A stretch of 64,000 nt of DNA from Weissella confusa. Lineage in GTDB: Bacteria > Bacillota > Bacilli > Lactobacillales > Lactobacillaceae. The notes under the pieces were generated by a model. The model ran no database searches. It was not told the DNA's origin and saw nothing but the letters and a program-made list of their open reading frames with translations. The stretch spans positions 1,582,501 to 1,646,500 of the forward strand of contig CP168942.1 of assembly GCA_041871065.1 (NCBI GenBank), given 5' to 3'. Of this stretch, positions 17,723-28,016 are shown in pieces. Numbering within the stretch: the stretch's first letter is position 1; every line of letters begins with the position of its first letter. A program made the position numbers and the translations under genes.

Positions 17723-17986
17723 CTAGAATGCTTGTGCAATTGCGCGTAGGCCAACTTGAGCAGCTTGCAATAGTAGCAAACCAATCAATGGGGTAAAGTC
17801 GATAATTCCCGTACGAGGCATCACACGGCGAATCGGATCAACGACGATTCCGGCAATACGACCTAGCAATTGTCCCAAGGCTGATTGTTGTGCCCCGGGC
17901 AACCATGACATCAGCACCCAAATCAAGATTACGAACTCCATGGCACGCAAGACCAACATCAATAACGAAAAAATGAGTGTTAACAT
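17723..17986 (-). CDS. YggT-family small membrane protein
   Basis: 87 aa with two hydrophobic helices (about 5-27 and 60-82) around the conserved stretch VDPIRRVMPRTGIIDFTPL, diagnostic of YggT. Located between sepF and ylmH as in most Firmicutes. Probably helps division or membrane-protein function; exact role unknown. Confidence 0.9.
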   Translation of the reverse strand: MLTLIFSLLMLVLRAMEFVILIWVLMSWLPGAQQSALGQLLGRIAGIVVDPIRRVMPRTGIIDFTPLIGLLLLQAAQVGLRAIAQAF

Positions 17987-17997
17987 TTGGTCACCTA

Positions 17998-18471
17998 TTA
18001 ATTAAATTGTTGTCCCAAGTTTTGAGAAATCGTTCCTGAAATCTCAAAATTGTGAGGCGTCGCAAGGAAGATGCGCTCACCAACACGTTCAATGATACCG
18101 TCAACAGCAAACGCCGTCCCACCTAGGTAGTCAAGCACACGCTTTCCCGTGTTTTCATCAATTGAACCTAGGTTTACGATAACCGCTTCACCAGCCAACA
18201 ATTGCGTCGCAATTGTTTGGGCATCAGCGTACGTACGTGGCTCATACAATGCAATCTTTGACGTCTCACCTGGACGTGAGCCATCCATTGGCAAAACGTT
18301 TGGACGACGTGCTGCCGTTGGACGTGTTGCATTTGCATTATTAGCCTTAGTCTTTGACGGTGCTTGTTGTGCAGGTTCTTGCACGTATTGCTCTTCCGGT
18401 GCCTCTTCTTCTTCATAGTAGTAATCACTATCTGATCCCATGAAGAAGTTTCTAAAATTCTCAAAAGCCAT
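17998..18471 (-). CDS. sepF: Cell division protein SepF
   Basis: 157 aa. N-terminal amphipathic membrane-binding helix (MAFENFRNFFMG), an acidic and then Q/A/T-rich linker (about 15-60), and the C-terminal SepF domain (about 70-150, containing NLGSIDENTGKRVLDYLGG). SepF tethers and bends FtsZ polymers at the membrane. RBS GTAAGGAGA. Spaced 11-12 nt from both neighbours. Confidence 0.95.
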   Translation of the reverse strand: MAFENFRNFFMGSDSDYYYEEEEAPEEQYVQEPAQQAPSKTKANNANATRPTAARRPNVLPMDGSRPGETSKIALYEPRTYADAQTIATQLLAGEAVIVNLGSIDENTGKRVLDYLGGTAFAVDGIIERVGERIFLATPHNFEISGTISQNLGQQFN

Positions 18472-18482
18472 CGGTTGTCTCC

Positions 18483-19736
18483 TTACTTTTCGCCACGCTT
18501 CATCCAGTTAAAGTAAGCTGGACGCTCAATTTCTTCGTCAGCAGCTGTGTTTTCTGATGAAAGCGGTTGAACTGGTTCAACCGGAGCAGCTTGTGCAGGC
18601 GTTGCTTGTTGTGCGGGCTCAGCCGTCACGTTCCAGTCAGCAAAAGGATCAGTGTTAACTGGTTGTTGTGGTTGAACCGGTGCAGTTTGTTGTTGCACAG
18701 GCGCTACCGGCTCAGACACTGCTTCAAATGGGCTAGCTGTGTTGGCTGCGCCCAAGTTGATTTCTGGACGTGGCGTTGCTGGACGATCAATACCAGTTGC
18801 AATAACCGTCACAACCAACTCGCCTTCCATTTCCATATCAATCGTTGTACCGAAGATAATGTCAATGTCTGTTCCAGCAGCTTGTGCAATCGTCTCTGAA
18901 GCTTCTTGCGCTTCGAACAATGACATGTCTGCGCCACCCTTAACTGAAAGCAAAACGTTCGTAGCGCCTTCAATCTTAGCTTCCAACAATGGTGAAGCGA
19001 TGGCCTTGCGCGTTGCTTCGGCAGCACGGTTTTCACCAGAAGCTGACCCAATACCCATCAAGGCAGTACCTTGACCGGCCATCGCTGTCTTAACATCGGC
19101 AAAGTCCAAATTGATGATACCAGGCTTAGTAATCAAGTCTGAGATACCTGAAACACCTTGCAACAAGACATCGTCGACCATCTTGAAGGCTTCCATAATT
19201 GGCGCCTTCTTATCAACGATTTGTAGCAAGTTGTTGTTAGCGATAACGATCAACGTATCAACGTTTTCCTTCAACTTAGCCAATCCTTCGGCAGCTGACT
19301 TGCCACGCTTTGGACCTTCAAATGAGAATGGACGTGTTACGACACCAATCGTCAAAGCACCTGAGTCCTTGGCGATCTTAGCAATAACTGGTGCGGCACC
19401 AGTACCAGTACCACCACCCATTCCAGCAGTAACGAAGACCATGTCTGCACCGGCCAAAGCATCAGCAATTTCTTGCTCGCTTTCCTTAGCAGCAGCTTCA
19501 CCAACTTCTGGACGAGCTCCAGCACCCAAACCACGAGTTGCCTTAGCACCGATTTGAATCTTGTTTTCTGCAGCTGAACGCTCCAACGCTTGGGCATCAG
19601 TGTTGGCTACGATAAACTCAACACCTTCAACACCGTCATTCACCATTTGGTTAACGGCGTTTCCACCACCACCACCGACACCAATTACTTTAATCGTTGC
19701 GCCGTACTCTTGGTTCATATCCATTTGGAAATCCAT
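18483..19736 (-). CDS. ftsZ: Cell division GTPase FtsZ
   Basis: 417 aa tubulin-like GTPase forming the Z ring. Glycine-rich nucleotide motif GGGTGTG at 107-113, N-terminal [12 protein letters not shown]7-loop region NLDFADVKT. The variable P/Q-rich linker (about 320-400) ends in the conserved C-terminal peptide ([14 protein letters not shown]) that binds FtsA and SepF. I start at ATG 19736, with AAGGAG 6 nt upstream; a start seven codons earlier has no such site. Confidence 0.98.
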   Translation of the reverse strand: MDFQMDMNQEYGATIKVIGVGGGGGNAVNQMVNDGVEGVEFIVANTDAQALERSAAENKIQIGAKATRGLGAGARPEVGEAAAKESEQEIADALAGADMVFVTAGMGGGTGTGAAPVIAKIAKDSGALTIGVVTRPFSFEGPKRGKSAAEGLAKLKENVDTLIVIANNNLLQIVDKKAPIMEAFKMVDDVLLQGVSGISDLITKPGIINLDFADVKTAMAGQGTALMGIGSASGENRAAEATRKAIASPLLEAKIEGATNVLLSVKGGADMSLFEAQEASETIAQAAGTDIDIIFGTTIDMEMEGELVVTVIATGIDRPATPRPEINLGAANTASPFEAVSEPVAPVQQQTAPVQPQQPVNTDPFADWNVTAEPAQQATPAQAAPVEPVQPLSSENTAADEEIERPAYFNWMKRGEK

Positions 19737-19775
19737 AACGAGCTCCTTTTTTCTCACTTATCTTTTCTTTTTTGT

Positions 19776-21140
19776 TTAGTCGAAGAATTCCTTGAAGAAG
19801 CTAAACAATGCACTCTTCTTCTTAGTCTTCTCTTCATCATCGTAATTGACATCATCCATGTCATTAACTGATGGTTCTACCACCGTTTGACTTTCAGGTC
19901 GAACAGGTCGGCGATTTGTCGCTGGCTTTTGCACTGGTGTTGCCACCGCGATTGTTGGTTGACCAACAACTGTCAATGGCAAGCCGTACAAGGCCTCCTT
20001 CACAATCAATTGAATTGGTGATTGTTGCGCAGCATAGTGAACCAAAGCCCAAGCTCCGGCATAACCAGGGTGACGCAACCCAATGTCAGTTGGTGAAAAT
20101 GGCTTAACTTGCACATTGTAGACACTACGAATTGCTTCAGTCATGCCACGCAAGGCAGCACCACCACCGGTAACAACAATGCCACCTGGCAATTCAAACG
20201 CCCCAACAAGTTGTAGCTTCTCGCCAAGCTTGTCCAAAATTTGCATGAGACGCGCTTCGATAATTTGTGCCAACAATACCTCAGAGATTTGCTCAGTTTC
20301 TTCTGAACTAACCTTCTTGATAACAAGCTTATTATCTTCACGAGCCATGCTTGAAAGCGCCAAACCAGAATCAAGCTTCAACATGTCTGCATCATGCAAC
20401 CCAACTTCCAAAACTGCACTAATATCGCGTGAGATATTATCGCTTCCAGCTGGGAAAGTTGATAGGAACTTTAGTTGATGATCATGAACAACGGTTGCCG
20501 TTGTGTGACCAGCACCCATATCCAAAATGATTGTGCCAAATTCCTGTTGTCCGTCATCCAAAATCGTCTTGCTATAAGCAAGTGGCGTCAACACGAAGTC
20601 GCGTAATTGCAATCCAGCTTTAGCAATTGCCAGTCGCAAGTTCCCCATCACATTGCGAGGAGCTGTATAGGCAACCGCCTTCATTTCTAGACGCATCCCC
20701 ACCATATCGTTTGGATCTTGAATACCATCAAAATCATCTACGATAAATTCGGTAGGCAATAGTTCAACAATTTCACGATCGCTTGGCACGTTAACTTTAA
20801 CAGCTTCTTTCACGGCTGCTGAGACGTCTTCATACGAAATGTGTTGACTATCCTTTACCGTCACTGTACCGCTAACATTTTGAATTTGAATGTTGCTTGC
20901 AGGCAAGCTAGCCACAACTTCAGTGACTGGCGTGCTGGTTTGCTCATTGATTTGTGCAACTGCTTGTCGAATATCATTAGCTGTTGCTTCAATATCCACA
21001 ACAACACCGCGCTTAACGCCGTGGGCAATCGAACGACCAACCGCCACAATGTTAGCTTGCTGATCTCGAACATCCGCCGCTAGCACTTTTATCGTGTTTG
21101 TCCCGACATCGAGACCAACTATTAACCCGTGGTTGGCCAT
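19776..21140 (-). CDS. ftsA: Cell division protein FtsA
   Basis: 454 aa, actin-like ATPase that links FtsZ to the membrane. Phosphate-1 motif GLDVGTNTIKV near the start, phosphate-2 region IILDMGAGHTT, adenosine motif GGIVVTGGGAAL. The C-terminal end FSFFKEFFD forms the amphipathic membrane-targeting helix. RBS TTAAGGAGG. A separate extended -10 promoter lies upstream, as is usual for ftsAZ. Confidence 0.97.
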   Translation of the reverse strand: MANHGLIVGLDVGTNTIKVLAADVRDQQANIVAVGRSIAHGVKRGVVVDIEATANDIRQAVAQINEQTSTPVTEVVASLPASNIQIQNVSGTVTVKDSQHISYEDVSAAVKEAVKVNVPSDREIVELLPTEFIVDDFDGIQDPNDMVGMRLEMKAVAYTAPRNVMGNLRLAIAKAGLQLRDFVLTPLAYSKTILDDGQQEFGTIILDMGAGHTTATVVHDHQLKFLSTFPAGSDNISRDISAVLEVGLHDADMLKLDSGLALSSMAREDNKLVIKKVSSEETEQISEVLLAQIIEARLMQILDKLGEKLQLVGAFELPGGIVVTGGGAALRGMTEAIRSVYNVQVKPFSPTDIGLRHPGYAGAWALVHYAAQQSPIQLIVKEALYGLPLTVVGQPTIAVATPVQKPATNRRPVRPESQTVVEPSVNDMDDVNYDDEEKTKKKSALFSFFKEFFD

Positions 21141-21198
21141 TTGAGTACCTCCTTAACTGCCAATCAGTTGATGTTTAAATAAATAAACAATTCTTTAA

Positions 21199-21204
21199 GA
21201 TAAT
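21199..21204 (-). promoter_or_regulatory. Likely ftsAZ extended -10 promoter
   Basis: TGGTATTAT on the minus strand (TG, one base, TATTAT), about 60 nt before the ftsA ATG in the 141-nt divIB-ftsA gap. The -35 is poor. Confidence 0.5.
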
Positions 21205-21281
21205 ACCATACTTTATAAGGGTTCTTCCAGACCTCTTGCGGGATTATCCCGTTTTTGTTCGGAAAAGAAATCCTAGCTTTC

Positions 21282-22211
21282 TTATTGTCCGTATGGTGTG
21301 AAATATGCACCGACTTGTAAGTCGGCAATTCCGGTTTTATTATCCAGCGATGCAGCCATAGCTGGGTAATATTTCAGTTTACTTGCCAGGTCATCTGCGC
21401 TAATCAAAACTTCATTGCCATCATTCATATACAACTCAAGACGTTGATTATTTTGCTTAGTTGGTGACCAAACAATTTCAGAAACCGAGCGGCGTAACGC
21501 CAATGGGAGTTTACCAAACTCAGCTAAAACTAATTTTAAATCAGCAACTGAAGTGAAATTATCATACAGTGGCAACCCACCGACCGGTTGATCCGCCTCA
21601 GCACTCGTCAGCATCTTACCGTTTTCCAAAATCGGATAGTAATGCGTATCTGCTTTGACGTAACCCACTTTCACGATTTCGTTGACCTTGATTTCAATGG
21701 TGTTATCAGAACCCAATTCAAACTTAAGACCTGAAATTTGCGGATTACGTTGTGCAGCCATCTTACTGAAATAATCAGCTTGGTGGAGCGTCGTCAACAG
21801 TGGCTGGCCAGTTTTCAATTGCGCTGCGTCCAACACAGCTTGCTTGCTAAGACTTTCTGATCCGACCACTTTATAGTGATTCACCTGACTCAGTGGTGAC
21901 ATCAAGTAAATTAAGACACCTGCCAATACCGTTAGTGCAGTTGCCGAGAGAATAGCACCACGCTCGTAGGGAAAGAGAATCGGCTCGGATTCTACAACCG
22001 GCTCAACACTTTCGGCCACCGAATCTTCGGGTTCTTCAGCAAACGTTTCACGTAAGCGACGAGGTAGTTTTAATTCACGACGAGCCTTTTTTTCTTTCGA
22101 CTGGCGTGTAGGCAATGATGACCAGTCATCTTCCGACAACAATGCATCTAAGTGCGCTTGAATATCACTTGATTTCGTTCCTTTCGGCTTCGATTCATTT
22201 TCATTGGCCAT
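21282..22211 (-). CDS. divIB: Cell division protein DivIB/FtsQ
   Basis: 309 aa bitopic membrane protein. Cytosolic charged region (1-85), one transmembrane segment (GAILSATALTVLAGVLIYLM, about 87-106), then a POTRA domain (VNHYKVVGSESLSKQAVL) and beta domain outside. Part of the DivIB-DivIC-FtsL complex that activates septal wall synthesis. Two ATGs (22214, 22211) follow the GGAGG; 22211 has the better spacing. Confidence 0.92.
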   Translation of the reverse strand: MANENESKPKGTKSSDIQAHLDALLSEDDWSSLPTRQSKEKKARRELKLPRRLRETFAEEPEDSVAESVEPVVESEPILFPYERGAILSATALTVLAGVLIYLMSPLSQVNHYKVVGSESLSKQAVLDAAQLKTGQPLLTTLHQADYFSKMAAQRNPQISGLKFELGSDNTIEIKVNEIVKVGYVKADTHYYPILENGKMLTSAEADQPVGGLPLYDNFTSVADLKLVLAEFGKLPLALRRSVSEIVWSPTKQNNQRLELYMNDGNEVLISADDLASKLKYYPAMAASLDNKTGIADLQVGAYFTPYGQ

Positions 22212-22242
22212 CATGTGCCTCCTTTCCAATCGTTAGGTTAAC

Positions 22243-23340
22243 TTATTTAATAACTGTTTTAATCAACTTGATGAATTGGTCAGCTGCGTCAGGCACACCC
22301 AATTCCTTGGCTGCCTTAGCCATCGCAGCACGTTGATCATCGTGCGTCATCAAGTGGTCGATTGTGCCAAACAACGTTGTACCTGAAAGTGACTCTTCAG
22401 TAATCATTTCAGCTGCACCGGCTTCAACCAAGCTACGGGCATTCTTTGTTTGGTGATCATTCGTCACGTATGGGCTTGGAATCAAAACCATTGGCTTACC
22501 CAATGCCGTTTGTTCCGCCAAACTCGTCGCACCGGCACGTCCAACGACCAAATCCACAACTGGCATCAATTGTGGCATGTTACCGATGTATGGTACAACA
22601 GCGACATTTTCAGCTGGTACGACACCACCGGCACGTAGATCTGCTTGTACGTCGTCATAGCGCTTGCCACCCGTAACGAAGATAACTTGGTATGGACGGT
22701 AAGCGAACTTTGACATGCCTGCAACCATGGCCTTGTTCAACTTCAACGCCCCTTGTGAGCCACCGAAGATCAACACCGTTGGCTTATCTGCAGACAAGTG
22801 CAAGGTATCCCAATCAAATGCTCCTTCACCGTCAACGACTTCTTGGGCACGTGGATTTCCAACAACTGTTGCCAAACCATCCTTAAAGGCTGATAGCGCC
22901 GCCGGAAAGGCAACCCCGACCTTCGTCACATGACGGGCCAAAAACTTGTTTGTGACACCCACAACCGAGTTTTGCTCGTGAATAACCGTTGGAATCTTAA
23001 GTTGTTGGGCTGCATATAGCACTGGACCAGAAACATAACCACCAGTTCCAACCACAACATCCGGCTTAAAGTCTTCCAGCATCTTCTTAGCCTTGCGAGT
23101 AGCCGTCAAGAAAAGATAGACCGTCTTCACATTATCAAGTGACAATGAGCGACTGAACCCTTGCACGGCCAAAGCCTTAAAGTCGAATCCAGCTTCTGGC
23201 ACGATTGACTTTTCCAAGCCACGTTCACCACCGATGTACAACACTTCGGTATCTGGTTCTAATTGCTTCAATTGCTTAACCGTTGCTAGCGCTGGGTAAA
23301 TGTGTCCCCCAGTTCCACCACCTGAAACAACAATACGCAT
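22243..23340 (-). CDS. murG: UDP-GlcNAc transferase MurG (lipid II synthesis)
   Basis: 365 aa GT-B glycosyltransferase that adds GlcNAc to lipid I on the inner membrane face. N-terminal VSGGGTGGHIYPALA, middle IHEQNSVVGVTNK, C-terminal donor-site VGRAGATSLAEQTALGKPM. RBS GAGGAG. Between murD (11 nt) and divIB (31 nt). Confidence 0.97.
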   Translation of the reverse strand: MRIVVSGGGTGGHIYPALATVKQLKQLEPDTEVLYIGGERGLEKSIVPEAGFDFKALAVQGFSRSLSLDNVKTVYLFLTATRKAKKMLEDFKPDVVVGTGGYVSGPVLYAAQQLKIPTVIHEQNSVVGVTNKFLARHVTKVGVAFPAALSAFKDGLATVVGNPRAQEVVDGEGAFDWDTLHLSADKPTVLIFGGSQGALKLNKAMVAGMSKFAYRPYQVIFVTGGKRYDDVQADLRAGGVVPAENVAVVPYIGNMPQLMPVVDLVVGRAGATSLAEQTALGKPMVLIPSPYVTNDHQTKNARSLVEAGAAEMITEESLSGTTLFGTIDHLMTHDDQRAAMAKAAKELGVPDAADQFIKLIKTVIK

Positions 23341-23351
23341 ATCTATCTCCT

Positions 23352-24695
23352 CTACTTTCCTTCGCTGTGAGCCTTAACAGCTGCCACGAACAAATCACCA
23401 CGTGTTTCGAAATTAGGGAATTGATCCCATGATGCTGCAGCTGGTGATAGCAAAATAATGTCACCTGGCTCACTCAATTCGAAAGCCGGTTCAACCGCAT
23501 GAGGCGCATCTTCAGCATGAACCACTTCAATACCAAGCGCCTCACCGACTGCTGCAACCTTATCCGCCGTTTGACCAAAGACAACCAAAGCCTTTACGTG
23601 TGGCTTCATCGCTTCAAGCAAACGCATTTGGTCGTCACCACGATCTAGACCACCAGCTAGCAAAACAACGGGCGCCTTAAATCCTGATAGCGCCATTTCC
23701 GTTGCCTCAATATCAGTCGCCTTTGAATCGTTATAGACTTGACGTCCTTCAAACGTGCCAACATATTGCAAACGGTGCTCAACACCACCAAATTGACGCA
23801 ATGTCATCGCAATTTGATTGCTTGGCACATTCATCAACTTACCAACAGCAATCGCAACCAACGCGTTTTCGACGTTGTGATCGCCTGGTACGCCGAGTTG
23901 GTTAGCTTGCATGATAGCTTCACCACGGAAGTACAACGTACCATCTAGTTCGTAAGCACCTTCTTGACTCACGTTTTGACGTGAAACTGGGACAACTGTC
24001 GCTGCAGTTTGCTTTGACAATTCAACCCATTCTTCGCGGTCAACATTGATAACCAAGAAATCATCGGCCGTTTGATTCTTTGTGATCCCCATCTTAGCGG
24101 CGACATAGTTTTCGCGTGTGCCGTGGTAATCCAAGTGAGATGCGAAAATGTTTGTGATTATCGCAATATTTGGCTTAGCCGTTGGCATCCCCATCAATTG
24201 GAATGATGAGAGCTCTGTGACAAGTGTATCGGTCGCGCGCAATGTTGGGGCAACCTCACTCACTGGCGTCCCAATATTTCCGGCAACAACAACTGCATGC
24301 TCGTCGTCTGCTTGCGTACGTAGCACAGCTGCAATCATCTCAGTCGTGGTTGTCTTACCATTTGAACCCGTTAATGCAATCCAAGTTCCCTTGATGTAAC
24401 GTTGCGCCATTGCAACTTCAACGAAAATTGGAATACCAGCTTCCTGCGCTGCGGCCAAAACTGGAATACGATATGGAATTCCAGGATTCTTAACAATTAG
24501 GTCGACGTCAGCTAGCAACTCATCAGTTTGTTCCGTTGTGAATACAACACCTTGTGCTTGCAAAGCAACCACGCGTTCATCCGTCAAATCCAATTTTGGG
24601 TCTGAAACTGTCACTTGCGCACCTTCGTTCAACAACAAAGACGCAACGGCTGCCCCAGAACGTGCAAAGCCAATTACCAAAACATGCTTACTCAT
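23352..24695 (-). CDS. murD: UDP-MurNAc-L-Ala:D-Glu ligase MurD
   Basis: 447 aa Mur ligase, adds D-glutamate to UDP-MurNAc-L-alanine. ATP-binding LTGSNGKTTTTEM at about 112-124, middle-domain ASHLDYHGTRENYVAAK and C-terminal YNDSKATDIEAT. RBS AAAGGGGA. A 105-nt gap with three hairpins separates it from mraY. Confidence 0.97.
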   Translation of the reverse strand: MSKHVLVIGFARSGAAVASLLLNEGAQVTVSDPKLDLTDERVVALQAQGVVFTTEQTDELLADVDLIVKNPGIPYRIPVLAAAQEAGIPIFVEVAMAQRYIKGTWIALTGSNGKTTTTEMIAAVLRTQADDEHAVVVAGNIGTPVSEVAPTLRATDTLVTELSSFQLMGMPTAKPNIAIITNIFASHLDYHGTRENYVAAKMGITKNQTADDFLVINVDREEWVELSKQTAATVVPVSRQNVSQEGAYELDGTLYFRGEAIMQANQLGVPGDHNVENALVAIAVGKLMNVPSNQIAMTLRQFGGVEHRLQYVGTFEGRQVYNDSKATDIEATEMALSGFKAPVVLLAGGLDRGDDQMRLLEAMKPHVKALVVFGQTADKVAAVGEALGIEVVHAEDAPHAVEPAFELSEPGDIILLSPAAASWDQFPNFETRGDLFVAAVKAHSEGK

Positions 24696-24724
24696 GATCA
24701 GATCCCCTTTAAAAAGTTATGTAC

Positions 24725-24775
24725 GCGGGGCGATCCCCGCTCGTTTGCATAATGCAAAAAGTCTTATAACGACTT
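24725..24775 (-). other. Three small hairpins in the mraY-murD gap
   Basis: In transcription order: AAGTC/GACTT (24759-24775), TTGCAT/ATGCAA (24745-24757) and GCGGGG/CCCCGC with tetraloop (24725-24740). The last is followed 8-9 nt later by a short T-run, not directly, so a simple terminator is doubtful. Could be an RNA processing or stability element within the wall operon. Confidence 0.5.
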
Positions 24776-24800
24776 AATATGTGTTTTAGTGAATAATGAT

Positions 24801-25793
24801 TTACTTAAAAATCACAAGGTACAAAACCGCAGCAATCAATCCGACTGCCCAGAAGAATGTATCAACTTGCCACTCATTCCATGGCTTATCTGTGTTACCA
24901 GTCAAACCACCCTTTTCAAAACTGTGGTGAATTGGTGTCATCAAGAAAATACGCTTCTTGAAGAAGTGATAGCTTGTGACTTGAATCATAACCGTCAACG
25001 TTTCGACCATGAAGACGAAACCAATCAACAACAATGACCACTCATGGTGCAAGACAAGTGAGTTCATCGCCAAGCCGGCACCCAACGCCAATGATCCGGT
25101 ATCACCCATGAAGATTGATGCTGGATAGTGGTTAAAGACCAAGAATCCAAGCAATGCCCCAATCATCAAGGCATCCAACAAGACCATCGTCATGTCACCT
25201 TGAACGAACGCGATAATCAAGTATGCAACGTAAGCGATAATCGCTGTACCAGATGCCAAGCCGTCCAAACCATCCGTCAAGTTCGTGGCATTTGACCAAC
25301 CCACAAGCCAGAAAATCGTGAACAACGTGTAAACGATGATGCTGTTGATGCTACCCAAGTTAAATGGCAAATCCAACGTGAAGTCAAAGTGGCCCAAGAA
25401 TAGCACCGCAACCGCTAGCAATGCAGCAGCAATTTGTGAAAATAGCTTTGGCAAGAAACGAAGTCCTTCATCACGGTGATTAAAGACCTTGATACTGTCA
25501 TCAAAGGCACCAACCAACGCAAACACAATAATGGCAATCAACGTTGCCCAACCTGTTGAGGCGTTAGCGCCTGTCGCAAAGGCCAAGATGATGAAACCGA
25601 TAATCACAACCGGAATAAATCCTGCCCCACCCATCGTAGGTGTTCCTGCCTTAGCGGCGTGATCTGGCCCATTTTCACCAGTACGCATCACCAATTGTTG
25701 CACCTTAATTTTCTTAAACCAATTTCTCAAACGCGGTACTACGATGATTGTTGCAATCAACCCCACCAATAGTCCGAGTAACAAAGTCGACAT
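24801..25793 (-). CDS. mraY: Phospho-MurNAc-pentapeptide transferase MraY
   Basis: 330-aa polytopic enzyme making lipid I from UDP-MurNAc-pentapeptide and undecaprenyl phosphate. Typical HAAKAGTPTMGG near residue 45, NATNLTDGLDGLASG with catalytic aspartates, MGDTGSLALG and the HHSFEKGG stretch. About ten membrane helices. Follows the pbp gene by 29 nt. Confidence 0.97.
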   Translation of the reverse strand: MSTLLLGLLVGLIATIIVVPRLRNWFKKIKVQQLVMRTGENGPDHAAKAGTPTMGGAGFIPVVIIGFIILAFATGANASTGWATLIAIIVFALVGAFDDSIKVFNHRDEGLRFLPKLFSQIAAALLAVAVLFLGHFDFTLDLPFNLGSINSIIVYTLFTIFWLVGWSNATNLTDGLDGLASGTAIIAYVAYLIIAFVQGDMTMVLLDALMIGALLGFLVFNHYPASIFMGDTGSLALGAGLAMNSLVLHHEWSLLLIGFVFMVETLTVMIQVTSYHFFKKRIFLMTPIHHSFEKGGLTGNTDKPWNEWQVDTFFWAVGLIAAVLYLVIFK

Positions 25794-25822
25794 TTGACTT
25801 CTCCTCTCTTATAAACCCTTGT

Positions 25823-28015
25823 TTATTCCGCTTTCGCGTTTTTAAACTCAACCGTTATTTCATGATAGCCATCTGCCAACTGGGTATCAGGCGTAATTGA
25901 TTGTGTTGCCACAAAGCCATCACCCTTAATAATTGGCTTGATATCAGCCAACTTTGCCCAAGCTAGCACATCACTCTTCGACCATCCGTGCATATTTGGC
26001 ACCGCAATATTTTCACCAGTGTTCAAGAAGACACGTTGATTCGTCAAAGACTTTTGCGCACCTGCTGGTGTCTGTTTCTTGATTGTATCTCCGTCACCCA
26101 TTACAACTGGTGTCAAATTAGCTGCCGCAACTTCTTTTTCTGCCTCATTGGTTGATCCACCAACAACCGTTGGGACAGCCACTTGTTGGTCTTCACTGAC
26201 AACAACTTTATTGTCAGAATCCGACATCGTTAGTGCTTGTTGCATCACCGTCACGAACATATTGGACATATCCGTCGCAATATTTTGCGTGTTCTGCTGT
26301 GGTTCCTTCGTCACAATGTACATCAAGTATCGTGGATCATCAGATGGCGCCATTCCCATCCATGAATGGATTTCGTGGGTATTGTCGCCTGGTGATGAAT
26401 AACCTGTCGAAGTCGCGATTTGTGCCGTTCCAGACTTACCCGTCGTACGAACATCTGGGATCGCATAAGCTTGACCCAAACCGTACTCAGAGTAAATAAC
26501 ATCTTCCAATTGCTTACGCGTTGCCTCAGCCGTTGATTTCTTAATTGGCTTTGCAACAACCTTACGCTTGGCCTGGTAAATCACCTTCTTGGTATTTGGA
26601 TCAACGACCTTTTCAACAAGGTTCGGCTTGATTTCCTCACCATTTCCAGCGATTGCTGTATAGGCTTGAACCATTTGCAAAGGCGTTACCGAAATGGCCT
26701 GTCCATAAGATGTGTTCGCTTGTTCAATTGGATACTTAAACTGCATCAAACCAGTTTCTTCACCTGGCAAATCCGAATCCGTTGACTTCAAGAAGCGGAA
26801 TTTATTAATGTACTTGTGCCAAGTTTCAGCACCCATCTTTTGCTCGGTCAACGCCATCGCAACGTTTGAAGACTCGGCTATTCCACGTGCATACGTAATC
26901 GTTCCCCAACCTTGACCATTGTTCCAATCAGTAACGCTCTTATCACCGATTTTCAAGGTTCCAGATTGATAATACGCATCACCAACCCAGTTACCAGTAT
27001 CGATTGCTGCTGCCAGCGTGATCCCCTTCATAACTGATCCCGGCTCATAAACAGAACCTGAAATTTCGTTTGTCCAGTAATCACCGATACCTTCACCAGT
27101 GGTTGCATTAAATGAAGGGCGTTGCGTTGTTGCAACGATATTACCCGTCTTCGTATCAAGTACAATCGCCAGCGCTGACTTAGGCTTCATATCATCATAC
27201 AAATTTTGCATCTTCTCTTCGAGCGTTGTCTGCAACTTTGTATTTATGGTTGTATAAATATCATACCCGTTTTTTGCAGATTGGTCTTTCTTTGAGACAC
27301 TCGAATCTGTATCATCGACCGAAGTTGTCTTCACACCCTTCTTACCAGTGAGTTGTTTGTTGTACTTTTGTTCGATTCCCATCAGACCAACAATGCTTTG
27401 TGCACCAGTCTTGTCATCAGTCTTTTCACTCGTATAACCGATGACATTTGACGCAAAAACACCGTTTGGATAGAAACGTGACGCACTATTCGTAAAGGTG
27501 ATACCCGGTATCTTCAATTTATTGATTTTCTTATATGTCTGGGAATCTAGTTTTAGTCCACGTGAACCAAATTGCACCTGCTTCAACTTGTTAGCCCGAC
27601 CTTTTTTCAAGGTCTCCACATAAGTCTTCGGATTACCACCCAAGATGCCAGCCAATTGCTTAGCGACCTTCTCATCTTGGCTTGGCGCAACGTAGGCTGG
27701 CTTGCCTTTACTTGTTTTTTGCGTATCGTCAATCACTGCCGCCAATGTGTAGGTTGTTGCATTCTCAGCCAACACATTCCCGACTGAGTCAAATATTTCG
27801 CCACGCTTGGGCTGAACTGCATTCTGACTTCGGTAAACTTGTTGAGCGGCTTCGTTTAACTTATGCCCCTTCACGTCCTTTGTAATGGCAACATAAGAAA
27901 AACGGACCCCCAACACAACCAAAATCAGCAACATAGTACTCACGAGAACAAGACCCGTGATACGACTGTTTTTATCCGATTGGTTACGTTTTGGCATCCG
28001 CTGTTTCTTAACCAT
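25823..28015 (-). CDS. Division-specific class B penicillin-binding protein (FtsI/PBP2x type) with PASTA domains
   Basis: 730 aa transpeptidase for septal peptidoglycan. A basic start, one membrane helix (about 22-44), dimerisation domain, then transpeptidase motifs SVMK (in EPGSVMKG), SSN (ESSNVAM) and KSGT (TGKSGTAQIA). Two PASTA repeats follow from about residue 600 (VAVPTVVGGS and IAVPNMHGWS). This architecture is that of Streptococcus PBP2x and Bacillus PBP2B. RBS AAGGAAC, directly behind ftsL. Confidence 0.95.
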   Translation of the reverse strand: MVKKQRMPKRNQSDKNSRITGLVLVSTMLLILVVLGVRFSYVAITKDVKGHKLNEAAQQVYRSQNAVQPKRGEIFDSVGNVLAENATTYTLAAVIDDTQKTSKGKPAYVAPSQDEKVAKQLAGILGGNPKTYVETLKKGRANKLKQVQFGSRGLKLDSQTYKKINKLKIPGITFTNSASRFYPNGVFASNVIGYTSEKTDDKTGAQSIVGLMGIEQKYNKQLTGKKGVKTTSVDDTDSSVSKKDQSAKNGYDIYTTINTKLQTTLEEKMQNLYDDMKPKSALAIVLDTKTGNIVATTQRPSFNATTGEGIGDYWTNEISGSVYEPGSVMKGITLAAAIDTGNWVGDAYYQSGTLKIGDKSVTDWNNGQGWGTITYARGIAESSNVAMALTEQKMGAETWHKYINKFRFLKSTDSDLPGEETGLMQFKYPIEQANTSYGQAISVTPLQMVQAYTAIAGNGEEIKPNLVEKVVDPNTKKVIYQAKRKVVAKPIKKSTAEATRKQLEDVIYSEYGLGQAYAIPDVRTTGKSGTAQIATSTGYSSPGDNTHEIHSWMGMAPSDDPRYLMYIVTKEPQQNTQNIATDMSNMFVTVMQQALTMSDSDNKVVVSEDQQVAVPTVVGGSTNEAEKEVAAANLTPVVMGDGDTIKKQTPAGAQKSLTNQRVFLNTGENIAVPNMHGWSKSDVLAWAKLADIKPIIKGDGFVATQSITPDTQLADGYHEITVEFKNAKAE

Positions 28016-28016
28016 G

